64,000 nt of DNA from RYN-230 sp963760405. Lineage in GTDB: Bacteria > Actinomycetota > Actinomycetes > Streptosporangiales > Streptosporangiaceae. Positions within the stretch are counted from its first letter, which is position 1. Each line of letters begins with the position of its first letter. The notes beneath the pieces are model-generated. The model saw nothing but the letters and a program-made list of their open reading frames with translations, was not told the DNA's origin and did no database searches. A program made the position numbers and the translations under genes. Shown here in pieces: positions 16,718 through 24,969 of the stretch. The stretch is from positions 372,001 to 436,000 of the forward strand of contig CAVXCV010000010.1 in assembly GCA_963760405.1 (NCBI GenBank), written 5' to 3'.

Positions 16718-18221
16718 ATGAAGACGATCGAGCACTGGATCGGCGGCGCCGCTACCGCGGGCGCGTCCACCCGGACCGCGGACGTGTACAACCCGGCGAC
16801 CGGGCAGGTCCAGGCCCGGGTGCTGCTCGCCGAGCCCGCCGACGTGGACCGGGCTGTGCAGACCGCGAAGAAGGCCTTCGAGGCCTGGCAGGACGTGTCC
16901 CTCGCCCGCCGGGTCCGGATCATGTTCGCGTTCCGCGACCTGGTCGAGCGGCACCTCGACGAGCTCGCCGCGGTGGTCTCCGCCGAGCACGGCAAGGTGA
17001 TCTCTGATGCCAAAGGGGAGGTGATCCGCGGCCTGGAGGTGGCCGAGTTCGCCTGCGGCATCCCGCAGCTGCTCAAGGGGGAGTACTCGGACCAGGTGTC
17101 CACCGACGTGGACGCGTACTCGCTGCGCCAGCCGCTCGGCGTGTGCGCGGGCATCACCCCGTTCAACTTCCCGGCCATGGTGCCGATGTGGATGCACCCG
17201 ATTGCGATCGCCACCGGGAACACCTTCGTGCTCAAGCCCAGCGAGCGGGACCCGTCCGCGTCCGGGCTCATCGCCGAGCTGTACGCGCGGGCCGGGCTGC
17301 CCGACGGGGTGTTCAACGTGCTGCACGGCGACAAGGTGGCGGTGGACGGGCTGCTCGATCACCCGGATGTGGCGGCGGTCTCGTTCGTCGGCTCCACCCC
17401 GATCGCCTCCTACGTGCACCGCCGGGCCAGCGAGCAGGGCAAGCGGGTGCAGGCCCTCGGCGGTGCCAAGAACCATGCCGTGGTGCTGCCCGACGCCGAC
17501 ATGGACTTCGCCGCCAGCCACCTCATCGCGGCCGGCTACGGGTCGGCCTGGCCAGCGCTGCATGGCGATCTCGGCCGTGGTGGCCGTCGGCCCGGCGGGC
17601 GACGCGATCGTCGGGCGGCTGCGGCAGAAGGCGGAGGAGATCAAGGTCGGCCCCGGCGACGACGCGTCCAGCGACATGGGGCCGGTGGTGACCCGGGAGG
17701 CGCGGGACCGCATCGCGGGCTACATCAGCCGCGGTGAGCAGGCCGGCGCCACCCTGGTGGTGGACGGCCGGGACCTGGTGGTGCCCGGGCACCCCGGCGG
17801 CTTCTTCGTCGGCCCCACCCTGTTCGACCAGGTCGGCACCGACATGGACATCTACACCGACGAGATCTTCGGCCCGGTGCTGGTCGTGCTCCGCGCCGAG
17901 TCCCTGGAAGCCGCGATCGACCTGGTCAACGCCAACCCCTACGGGAACGGCACGGCCATCTTCACCTCCAGCGGTCACGCGGCCCGCACCTTCCAGCGCA
18001 AGGTGCACGTCGGGATGATCGGCGTCAACGTGCCGATCCCGGTGCCGATGGCGTACTACTCCTTCGGCGGCTGGAAGGACTCGCTGTTCGGTGACACGCA
18101 CGTGCACGGGGCTGAGGGCGTCCGCTTCTACACCCGGGCCAAGGCGATTACCAGCCGGTGGCCGGACGTCCGGTACGCCGAGCATCACCAGGCGCACCTG
18201 CACTTCCCGACCGCGGTCTGA
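16718..18221 (+). CDS. iolA: Methylmalonate-semialdehyde dehydrogenase (CoA-acylating) IolA/MmsA, frameshift at 17549
   Basis: About 501 codons, close to the family length. Motifs: IEHWIGGAATAG start, CAGITPFNFPAMVPMWM, NTFVLKPSERDPSASGL and FVGSTPIASYVH. At the catalytic cysteine the sequence has an extra T (17549) that turns GCCGGCC into GCCTGGCC; without it the protein reads GSAGQRCMAISAVVAVG, restoring the active-site Cys. The C-terminal half then runs to 18221 with DEIFGPVLVVLRAESL. It oxidises malonate semialdehyde to acetyl-CoA in the inositol route. The same extra T occurs in the GCS2 gene, so it is probably a sequencing error. Confidence 0.88.
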
Positions 18222-18248
18222 CCGCGCCCGAGCTCCCTGGAAGCAGCC

Positions 18249-19106
18249 ATGAAGATCGCGCTGGACCCGTACATGCTCCGCCGGGTGCCACTTCTCGACC
18301 TGCCCGGGGTGGTGGCCGATCTCGGCTACGAGTACCTCGAGCTGTCCCCCCGGGAGGACTTCACCCCGTTCTTCCTGCACCCGCGGGCGAACCGGGACCG
18401 GGTCACCCGGTTCAAGGCCGCGCTGGATTCCGCGGGCGTGAAGATCGCCTCCCACCTGCCGCTCTACCGCTGGTCCGGGCCGGACGAGGACGAGCGGCAG
18501 GCCGCGGTGCGGTACTGGAAGCGGGCCATCGAGCTGACCGTGGAGCTGGACTGCACCGTGATGAACTCCGAGTTCAACGGGCGGCCGGAGGCGGCGAGCC
18601 GGAGTGAGGCGCAGTTCTGGCGGTCGCTGGAGGAACTGCTGCCGGTCTTCGAGCGGCAGGGGGTGGAGCTCCGGCTGGAGCCGCATCCGGATGATTTCGT
18701 CGAGGACGGGATGACCGCGGTAGACATGATCCGCGGCATCAACTCGCCGAACGTGTCGTTCCTCTACTGTGCGCCGCACACCTTCCACATGGGCGGCAAC
18801 ATTGCTGAGATCATGGAGTACGCCGGCGATCTGCTCACCCATCTGCACATCGCTGATTCCTTCGACCACACTGCGTCCTCAGGCCTGCGCTACATCATCA
18901 ACCCGCCCGGCTCCACTGCCCGGGTGCACCAGCACCTCGACATCGGCCAGGGCGAGGTCAACTGGGACGAGTTCTTCGCCACCCTGGCAAAGATCGGCTT
19001 CGACGGCATCGCCACCGTGTGCGTGTTCGCCTGGGAGGAACGCGCCCGCGAGTCGAGCCGGAGCAACCGCGAAAAAGTCGCGGAATACCTGGCCAAGCAC
19101 TTCTGA
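18249..19106 (+). CDS. iolH: IolH-like sugar phosphate isomerase/epimerase
   Basis: 285 residues, AP endonuclease 2-like TIM barrel. Begins MKIALDPYMLRRVPLLDLPG; shows YRWSGPDEDERQAAVRYWKR and MNSEFNGRPEAASRSEA as in Corynebacterium IolH, with metal-site residues in LEPHPDDFVEDG and THLHIADSFDH. Its exact reaction in inositol catabolism is not settled. Last gene of the cluster, followed by a terminator-like hairpin. iolE and iolG are not in the window. Confidence 0.85.
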   Translation: MKIALDPYMLRRVPLLDLPGVVADLGYEYLELSPREDFTPFFLHPRANRDRVTRFKAALDSAGVKIASHLPLYRWSGPDEDERQAAVRYWKRAIELTVELDCTVMNSEFNGRPEAASRSEAQFWRSLEELLPVFERQGVELRLEPHPDDFVEDGMTAVDMIRGINSPNVSFLYCAPHTFHMGGNIAEIMEYAGDLLTHLHIADSFDHTASSGLRYIINPPGSTARVHQHLDIGQGEVNWDEFFATLAKIGFDGIATVCVFAWEERARESSRSNREKVAEYLAKHF

Positions 19107-19134
19107 GCCAGTTCCTGGACTCCCGGGAACGAGG

Positions 19135-19159
19135 CCGGCCTGCTCTGGCGGCAGGCCGG
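19135..19159. terminator. Hairpin between convergent iolH and tetR
   Basis: CCGGCCTGC, a 7-base loop and GCAGGCCGG make a perfect 9-bp stem (11 with a wobble). It sits exactly between convergent genes and can stop transcription from both sides. No U-run, as is usual in actinomycetes. Confidence 0.65.
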
Positions 19160-19801
19160 TCAGCCCGGGATGTCCTGCGGGTGGAGCAGGTCGGCCAGGG
19201 CGGACATCACGTCGGCGGTCACGCTGTCCAGGGTGATCGCCGGGTCGTCAAGGGCCAGCGGGATGCCGACTCCGTCGAGCAGGGCCAGCGCCAGCACCGA
19301 GACCTGCTCCGGAGTGCGCTGGGTGCGGAACCGGCCCGAGGCGATCCCGGCCCGGACCCTGTCGGCGACCAGCCGCCGCCAGGCCGCGTAGTCGCGCAGC
19401 GTGTCCGCGCGCATCTCGGTGTCCCTCAGCCCGAAGTGCCAGGACTCGATCCACAGCTTGCCAGACTGGGACGTGCCGGCCTGATAGCTGGCCAGCGCCC
19501 GGGTGGCGATGCAGGCGAGCTGCTCCCAGGGATCGGCCAGCGCGGCCAGGTCGGCCTCCAGCGCGGTGATCTCCGCGCCGGACGCGTGCCGGAACGCGGC
19601 GACCAGGAGATCCTCGCGGGAGCCGAAGTAGTACTGCAGCGTGCTGATCGGCACCGCGCTCGCTGCGGCCACGTCCGCGAACCGGGTGGCGTCCGCGCCG
19701 CGCTCCGCGATCACCCGGCCCGCGGCCTCCAGCACCGCCACCTTGCGCCGCCCGGCGCGGCGGGGGCCGCCGCGCCGGGTTGTCTGCTCGACCGAGGTCA
19801 T
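19160..19801 (-). CDS. TetR/AcrR family regulator
   Basis: 213 residues. HTH: ATRFADVAAASAVPISTLQY then YFGSREDLLVAAFRHA. The C-terminal half is helical with LWIESWHFGLRDTEMRADTL. Its ATG overlaps the stop of the amino-acid permease (ATGA), so it is translated with it and probably represses that transporter through the palindromes upstream of the permease. Ligand unknown, likely an amine or amino acid. Confidence 0.88.
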   Translation of the reverse strand: MTSVEQTTRRGGPRRAGRRKVAVLEAAGRVIAERGADATRFADVAAASAVPISTLQYYFGSREDLLVAAFRHASGAEITALEADLAALADPWEQLACIATRALASYQAGTSQSGKLWIESWHFGLRDTEMRADTLRDYAAWRRLVADRVRAGIASGRFRTQRTPEQVSVLALALLDGVGIPLALDDPAITLDSVTADVMSALADLLHPQDIPG

Positions 19802-21378
19802 ACTGCGGGCTCCTGTCCGCCGGGTACCGTGGCCAGGCTGGCCAGCCGGGCCCGCTTCGCGGCCCGGCCCGGCGCGCTGCCCGCCGTGTCCCTACCCTCA
19901 GTCTCCGGGCGCGGGCCGAGCGGGGGAAGCGTCGAGCCGGTGAAGAAGGCCGGCAGCCACCTGCGCGCCATCAGCATAAGGACGACCCCGGTCAACAGCG
20001 ACCCCGCGCCGATCAGGAAGATCCCGCCAATGCCCGCGAAGCTGGACGAGCTGCTCGCGGCCGGCCAGTACGACTTGATGGACCCGGCGAACGCGGCCAG
20101 CAGGGCCAGCCCGCCGAGGGCCGGCAGGATGCCCTTGACCAGCAGGGCCCGCGGGCTGGCCAGCAGCTCGTGGCGGAAGAACCAGACACAGGCGAACCCG
20201 GTCAGCCCGTAGTAGAAGGCGATCAGCAAGCCCACCGAGGACGCCGAGTCGGCCAGCACGTTCTGGGAGGCGAGCGTCAGCAGCACGAAGAACAGCGCGG
20301 ACACCGCGCCCATGGCCAGCGTCGCCGCCGTGGGGGTGAGGTAGCGGGGATGCATCCGGGCGAACCGGGCGGGCAGCGCCCGGTGCACCGACATGGCCAG
20401 CACGGCACGGGCCGTCGGCATGATCGTGGTCTGGGTGGACGCGGCCGCGGAGGTCAGCACGCTCAGGATGAGCAGCTTGCCCGCGGCACTGCCGAGAACC
20501 AGGGTGGAGATCGCGCCCAGCACGTCGCCGCTGTTCCGGGCCAGGAAGGCCGGCCCAGCGAACGTCAGCGCGGCCATGCTGACCACGGCGAAGATGGCGA
20601 CCAGCAGCACGGTGGAGATGACCGCGGCCCGCCCGGGAGTGCGCGCCCGGTCCTTGGTCTCCTCGTTGACGCTGACCGCGCAGTCCCAGCCCCAGTAGAT
20701 GAACACCGCGAGCAGGAACGAGTTGGACAGGCTGCTGAAGGAACCGGTCCACGGGTTCAGCCAGTGCAGCGACGGCCCGGCCGCCCCGGGCAGCGCGTGC
20801 CCGGCCGCTGCCTTGGCGAACGCCGTCACGGCCAGCACGCCCAGCGTGATCACTTCGATGGCTAGCAGCGCCTGCTGCAGCCGGGCCGACACCTCGATCC
20901 CGCGGTAGCAGATCCAGGTGAGCAGGGCGATGAACGCCACCCCGATCACCGTCACCCAGAGCGCCTGGCTGGCCAGCCCGCCCGCGCCCGCCAGCAGCAG
21001 CACGTAGCGCCCGGCGATCTGGGCCAGGCTGGCCATGACGATCACGTCCGCGGCGATGATGCCCCAGCCGCCGAGCCAGCCCGCGTAGGGGCCGAAGGCC
21101 CGGGCTGTCCAGGTGAACGTGGTCCCGCAGTCCGGGTCGGCCTTGTTCAGCTCACGGAACGCGTACGCGATGCAGAGCATCGGCAGGAACGACACGATCA
21201 GCATGCCCGGGCTGTGCACCCCGACCACGGCGACGATGAGGCCGAGGGTGGCCGCCATGCTGTAGGCCGGCGCGGTCGAGGAGACCGCGATCACCACGCT
21301 GGACAGCAGGCCGAGCGCCCCGGCCCGCAGGCCCTTGCCCGCGGCTGCGGCTGGCTCGGCTGTCACGTTGGTCACCAT
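19798..21378 (-). CDS. APC family amino acid/polyamine permease
   Basis: 526 residues with about 12-13 hydrophobic helices. The first helix has the APC pattern GLLSSVVIAVSSTAPAYSMA; others include DCGTTFTWTARAFGPYAGWL and NSFLLAVFIYWGWDCAVSVN, as in amino acid permeases of actinomycetes. The cytoplasmic C-terminus is Arg/Pro rich. It is the first gene of a two-gene operon with tetR, divergent from the SnoaL-like gene. Substrate cannot be told; permeases coupled to TetR in this way often take aromatic or modified amines. Confidence 0.88.
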   Translation of the reverse strand: MVTNVTAEPAAAAGKGLRAGALGLLSSVVIAVSSTAPAYSMAATLGLIVAVVGVHSPGMLIVSFLPMLCIAYAFRELNKADPDCGTTFTWTARAFGPYAGWLGGWGIIAADVIVMASLAQIAGRYVLLLAGAGGLASQALWVTVIGVAFIALLTWICYRGIEVSARLQQALLAIEVITLGVLAVTAFAKAAAGHALPGAAGPSLHWLNPWTGSFSSLSNSFLLAVFIYWGWDCAVSVNEETKDRARTPGRAAVISTVLLVAIFAVVSMAALTFAGPAFLARNSGDVLGAISTLVLGSAAGKLLILSVLTSAAASTQTTIMPTARAVLAMSVHRALPARFARMHPRYLTPTAATLAMGAVSALFFVLLTLASQNVLADSASSVGLLIAFYYGLTGFACVWFFRHELLASPRALLVKGILPALGGLALLAAFAGSIKSYWPAASSSSSFAGIGGIFLIGAGSLLTGVVLMLMARRWLPAFFTGSTLPPLGPRPETEGRDTAGSAPGRAAKRARLASLATVPGGQEPAV

Positions 21379-21428
21379 GGGACACCGCCTTCCGCCCGGC
21401 GGCCGTGGCCGGGCTCCTGATTGGTACG

Positions 21429-21450
21429 ACAGTACTGTATCTTTATACAG
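21429..21450. promoter_or_regulatory. Overlapping palindromes upstream of the permease
   Basis: ACAGTACTGT (21429-21438) is a perfect palindrome and shares bases with CTGTAT-CTTT-ATACAG (21435-21450), another perfect inverted repeat. The site lies 50-70 bp upstream of the permease start and in the divergent promoter region with the SnoaL-like gene. Likely operator of the TetR encoded downstream of the permease. Confidence 0.55.
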
Positions 21451-21599
21451 GTTTTCAATACGAAACTTCGGTCAATTGCCGGGAGGGGCAGGGTGTGCTG
21501 GAGCGCGCGAGCCGCCGCACGCTACCGCCATGATCGTGGGGGACCGGAATGGTATCGGGCGTTCGTGCCGCATGATCATGATTGAAACGGGAGGCGAGG

Positions 21600-21980
21600 A
21601 TGGATAGAGGGCAGGTAGCGGGCTGGGTGGCCGGGTACGAGCAGGCCTGGCGGGCGCCGGGGACCGGGGGATTGGCGGCGCTGTTCACCCCGGACGCGGT
21701 CTACCGGCAGTCTCCTTACGAGGAGCCGGTCGCTGGCCTGCCCGCGATCGCGCGCATGTGGGACGCGGAGCGGGACGGCCCGGATGAGGTGTTCCGGATG
21801 TCGAGCGACATCATCGCCGTGGACGGCGCCATGGCCGTGGTCCGGGTCGAGGTCGGCTACGGTGACCCGGTGCATCAGGAATACCGCGACCTGTGGGTCC
21901 TCCAGTTCGCGGACGACGGCCGGTGTTTGTCGTTCGAGGAATGGCCCTTCTGGCCAGGCCAGCCGCTCACCGGCCGCTAG
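21600..21980 (+). CDS. SnoaL-like / NTF2-fold protein
   Basis: 126 residues. Pattern WVAGYEQAWRAPGTGGLAAL followed by FTPDAVYRQSPYEEPVAGLP is typical of the SnoaL-like polyketide-cyclase/nuclear transport factor 2 fold, ending in a strand DLWVLQFADDGRCLSFEEWP. Such proteins bind small hydrophobic ligands or act as cyclases or isomerases. Start ATG 21600 with GGGAGG upstream; the stop overlaps the end of the convergent esterase gene by four bases. Possibly regulated with the divergent permease. Confidence 0.8.
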   Translation: MDRGQVAGWVAGYEQAWRAPGTGGLAALFTPDAVYRQSPYEEPVAGLPAIARMWDAERDGPDEVFRMSSDIIAVDGAMAVVRVEVGYGDPVHQEYRDLWVLQFADDGRCLSFEEWPFWPGQPLTGR

Positions 21981-23119
21981 CTGCCCGGCGGGGCTAGCAG
22001 CCAGGCCAGGGCGGCCGGAAAGTGCTGGTCCCACCAGTAGGGATCATGCCCGCCCGGCCATTCCTGGTGCTGGCAGGGCAGCCCGGCGCGCTGCAGCCGG
22101 TCCGCCCATTCCCGGGTCGCGGTCCGGAAACCGGGCTCGAGCCTGCCACTGGCCAGGTAGTGCCGGACCGGGGCGGCCCGGGCCGCGCGGCTGATACGGC
22201 GCGGCACCAGCCCCGCACTGAGCGCGGCCACCCTGGCGAACACGTCCGGCCGGCGCTGCGCGGCGTTGATTGCCCAGACCGCCCCGTTGGAGAAGCCAGC
22301 TGCCGTCCAGGTACCCGGAGTCACGTCGAACTCACCGGTCACCCACGGGATGACCGCGTCGATCACGAAGTCGAGATGCGGGCCGAACCATCGGCGGCCA
22401 TAGCGGGGGACGTACTCCTGGGCACGCCGGTCGGGCCACCTGGCGGGCCGCTCCTGGGAGGGATCCGTAGCGTTGTGCACGCCCACCAGCAGCACCGGCG
22501 GGACCGCCCCGGCCTGGATGGCGGGCTCCAGGACGAGGGCGAAGCCGTGGGTGGCCTGCCCATCCGCGAGCACGCAGCCCGGCAGCGGGCCAGCCGGCCC
22601 GGGAGGCCGGTACACGGTCAACCGCCGCGGTGCGCCGAGGGCCGGGGCATCCAGCGAGTGCTCGTCCAGCGTGCCAGTGAGTTCCCCGGCGGCGGGCAGG
22701 CCCGCGGGCGCCCGGGGGCCCCGCCACACCAGCTGGTCCGGGACCGTGCCGGAAGCGATCCGGCCGCCCTGGCTGGCCACTACGACGATCGTGATCACTG
22801 ACTCGTCCAGGCCACGGATCCGCTGTGACGCTTCCCACAGATCGGTCGTGCCCTGGACCGGCCATAGCTGCGGCTGCAGGCCCGCCCCCAGCTGTACTTC
22901 GTCCGCGTCGCCCCGCCACAGTACGTGCAGGACGTCTTGCTCGGACCAGGCTGCGAGTGTCGCCTGGCCCAGCCGGGCGCGCAGCACGGCCACCTCGCGC
23001 GGCTGCCACACCCGGACCGTGTCCTCGCTGTCCGGCAGCCCGCCAGCTAAGTACTGTTCGGCGGCGCGGTCCCGCTCGGCCGGTAGCCGTGCCCGCCAGT
23101 CCGGGCTCTCGTTTTGCAC
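21977..23119 (-). CDS. Enterochelin-esterase-like hydrolase with N-terminal domain
   Basis: About 380 residues. The N-terminal half is a beta-rich domain (VLHVLWRGDADEVQLGAGLQ, TTDLWEASQRIRGLDESV) like the enterochelin esterase N-domain; the C-terminal half is an alpha/beta hydrolase with LPGCVLADGQATHGFALVLE, the nucleophile elbow AAGFSNGAVWAIN and the triad His in EWPGGHDPYWWDQHF. Start taken as GTG 23119 (MQNESPDW); the longer frame to 23173 overlaps the divergent methyltransferase gene. It may hydrolyse siderophore or other esters, but no siderophore genes are nearby. Confidence 0.8.
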   Translation of the reverse strand: MQNESPDWRARLPAERDRAAEQYLAGGLPDSEDTVRVWQPREVAVLRARLGQATLAAWSEQDVLHVLWRGDADEVQLGAGLQPQLWPVQGTTDLWEASQRIRGLDESVITIVVVASQGGRIASGTVPDQLVWRGPRAPAGLPAAGELTGTLDEHSLDAPALGAPRRLTVYRPPGPAGPLPGCVLADGQATHGFALVLEPAIQAGAVPPVLLVGVHNATDPSQERPARWPDRRAQEYVPRYGRRWFGPHLDFVIDAVIPWVTGEFDVTPGTWTAAGFSNGAVWAINAAQRRPDVFARVAALSAGLVPRRISRAARAAPVRHYLASGRLEPGFRTATREWADRLQRAGLPCQHQEWPGGHDPYWWDQHFPAALAWLLAPPGS

Positions 23120-23171
23120 ACGACGACTGTAGTTCGCCGGGGTGACGGCGTCGTGTGTCACGCTGAGCGGC

Positions 23172-23825
23172 ATGCAGGGATCCGGCCGTCACGACCGCGT
23201 ACAGCAGAGCTACGACGCTGTCGCCGAGCAGTACGCGGCCAGCTTCCGCGCCGAGCTCAGTGCTAAGCCGCTGGACCGGGCGCTGCTGGCCAGCCTGGCC
23301 GAGGAGGCCGGGGCGCGCGCGCCGGTCGCGGATCTCGGCTGCGGCCCGGGGCACGTCACCGCCTGGCTGGCCCGCCGCGGCGCGGCCGCGACCGGCATCG
23401 ACCTTTCCCCGGCCATGATCGCCGCTGCCCGCCGCGACTACCCGGACGCCGAGTTCCGCTGCGGGGACCTGCTCAGCCTGCCCGCACGGGACGGTGAGTT
23501 CGCCGCCGCCGTCGCGCTGTACTCGATCATCCACCTGGAACCGGCCGAGCTGCCGGCTGCGTTCCGCGAAATACACCGGGTGCTCCGGCCCGGCGGGCTC
23601 GCCCTGGTGGCCTTCCACATCGGCGCCGAAGTGCGCCATCTCGCCGAGTGGTTCGGCCGCCAGGTCGACGTTGACTTCCGGTTTCTTCAGCCGGACGAGG
23701 TGACCGGCCTGATGGAGCAGGCCGGCCTCCGCGTCACTGCCCGGCTGGACCGGGCCAGCTATCCCGGCGAAGTCGATACCCGCCGCGGCTACCTGCTGGG
23801 CCAGCGCTCGCCCGGACCCCTATGA
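23172..23825 (+). CDS. Class I SAM-dependent methyltransferase
   Basis: 217 residues. Motif I is VADLGCGPGHVTAWLARRG, followed by the acidic end of strand 2 in ATGIDLSPAMIAAAR and motif II/III in SIIHLEPAELPAAFREIHRV with LRPGGLALVAFH. These are standard for small-molecule methyltransferases (Methyltransf_25/11). Start is uncertain: ATG 23172 or GTG 23142 ten codons earlier. Substrate unknown; the gene is monocistronic. Confidence 0.85.
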   Translation: MQGSGRHDRVQQSYDAVAEQYAASFRAELSAKPLDRALLASLAEEAGARAPVADLGCGPGHVTAWLARRGAAATGIDLSPAMIAAARRDYPDAEFRCGDLLSLPARDGEFAAAVALYSIIHLEPAELPAAFREIHRVLRPGGLALVAFHIGAEVRHLAEWFGRQVDVDFRFLQPDEVTGLMEQAGLRVTARLDRASYPGEVDTRRGYLLGQRSPGPL

Positions 23826-23893
23826 CCGCTGCCGAGCTGGAGCCAGCGGACGTTTGCCGACGTTGCCGCCCTGCGGGCTGGTGGCCGGGCTGC

Positions 23894-24265
23894 TCAGCCC
23901 GTGTCTTCGTGGCTGGCCTGCTGTTCTTGGCCGGCGTGCTGTTCGTGGCCGGCGTGGTGTTCGTGGCTGGCGTTGTGTTCGTGGCTGGCGTGGCCTTCAG
24001 CCAGGCCTGCGCCACGCTCGTCCAACGGGGCGCCGATATCCCAGGCCGAGCCTTCGACGGCGGGCAGGCCACCGATGATCGGAACGACCGATCCGTCCTC
24101 GTCGGCCACCTCGCCTGTTTCCGTCAGATATCCCGCGTCCTCGGCGGGCTGGGGGGTGGGCGCCTCCTCCTGCCCCGGCGGGGACGGCTCCTCCTCGGGA
24201 GCCAAGGACGGCTCCTCCTCGGGCGGCGTCGATGTGGGCGGGTAGTTCTCGGTCACCTTGGTCAT
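23894..24265 (-). CDS. Hypothetical acidic protein with His/Glu hexapeptide tail
   Basis: About 123 residues. The N-terminal half is rich in Pro and Glu (PPEEEPSLAPEEEPSPPG), the middle reads GEVADEDGSVVPIIGGLPAV, and the C-terminus consists of degenerate hexapeptides such as ASHEHN and AGHEQH from four 18-bp repeats (23918-23989). No family recognised; probably disordered and possibly metal-binding through the His residues. Start ATG 24265 has AGGGAG directly against it; GTG 24256 gives better spacing. The opposite strand is also open here but gives a monotonous VFVAG repeat; the minus reading looks more natural. Expression is unproven. Confidence 0.45.
   Translation of the reverse strand: MTKVTENYPPTSTPPEEEPSLAPEEEPSPPGQEEAPTPQPAEDAGYLTETGEVADEDGSVVPIIGGLPAVEGSAWDIGAPLDERGAGLAEGHASHEHNASHEHHAGHEQHAGQEQQASHEDTG
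23918..23989. repeat. Four 18-bp tandem repeats
   Basis: Units at 23918, 23936, 23954 and 23972, each close to GTGGTGTTCGTGGCTGGC. They encode the hexapeptide tail of the minus-strand hypothetical protein. Confidence 0.85.
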
Positions 24266-24393
24266 CTCCCTCGGCAAGCACGGTCACGGCCGGCGCAGGA
24301 ACACTGAGGCTAGCGTGCCCCGCAGGGACAGGACACGACCAGCTCCGGCGGCCGGGTCGCCGCGTCCCTCCCATCGCGCCCGCCTCGGCCAGG

Positions 24394-24765
24394 TCAGTCG
24401 AGCAGTTCCACGGTCACGAACCGGATGGGTGTGTCGCCGGCGTTCTCGAAGTCGTGGATCATCGGCTCACCTGGTGAGTGCTCAGAGTAGTTCGTGTCGC
24501 CCACGTGGTACTCGCGGGTGATCATCGTGCCATCGGCGCTGCGCTGGCGGCCGATGCCGCCGTCCACCACGGTCCAGAAGTAGCGGCGGGTATGGGCGTG
24601 GAACGGGCCGCGCTCACCGGGCCGCAACGCTATCTCCCACACCCGGATGTGGTCGTTCTCGAAGTGCAGCCGGGTGCCGACGTCCAGGTTCCCGGGGGCC
24701 GCGGCCAGTCCGCCCCGGTAGTCGCCGGGATCGAAGGTCTCCTCCCGAAGGATCGTCGCTGCCAT
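24394..24765 (-). CDS. Small cupin-domain protein
   Basis: 123 residues, single cupin barrel. RLHFENDHIRVWEIALRPGE precedes a motif 1 region GPFHAHTRRYFWTVVDGG, and motif 2 is in MIHDFENAGDTPIRFVTVEL. His residues fit a metal centre, but the first motif is looser than in canonical cupins. Start ATG 24765 with AAGGAG upstream; the longer frame to 24903 has no ribosome site. Downstream of the aromatic catabolism genes but separated by 200 bp in which nothing else is seen. Confidence 0.75.
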   Translation of the reverse strand: MAATILREETFDPGDYRGGLAAAPGNLDVGTRLHFENDHIRVWEIALRPGERGPFHAHTRRYFWTVVDGGIGRQRSADGTMITREYHVGDTNYSEHSPGEPMIHDFENAGDTPIRFVTVELLD

Positions 24766-24969
24766 CCGTCGTCTCCTTGTCAGTGACCGGGGCCGTAGAG
24801 CCCGAAGATAAGCCGGGTCGCCCGGCCGGAAAGTACCGGTGAACTGCGAGCTGTCGCCGATCTCCCGGCCGCCGCCACCAGGATCCCGGCCCGTCCTGGG
24901 CACAGTTCAGCCGCAACGCACACCCGTTGCAGAAACTGACCGGGCCCAGGAACACGGCATCCAGGCGGC

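Noticed and set aside
23822..24307. Plus-strand ORF overlapping the methyltransferase stop by ATGA
   Set aside because: The overlap is tempting, but the protein is a VFVAG repeat followed by Arg/Leu-rich sequence without domain logic; the minus-strand reading is more protein-like.
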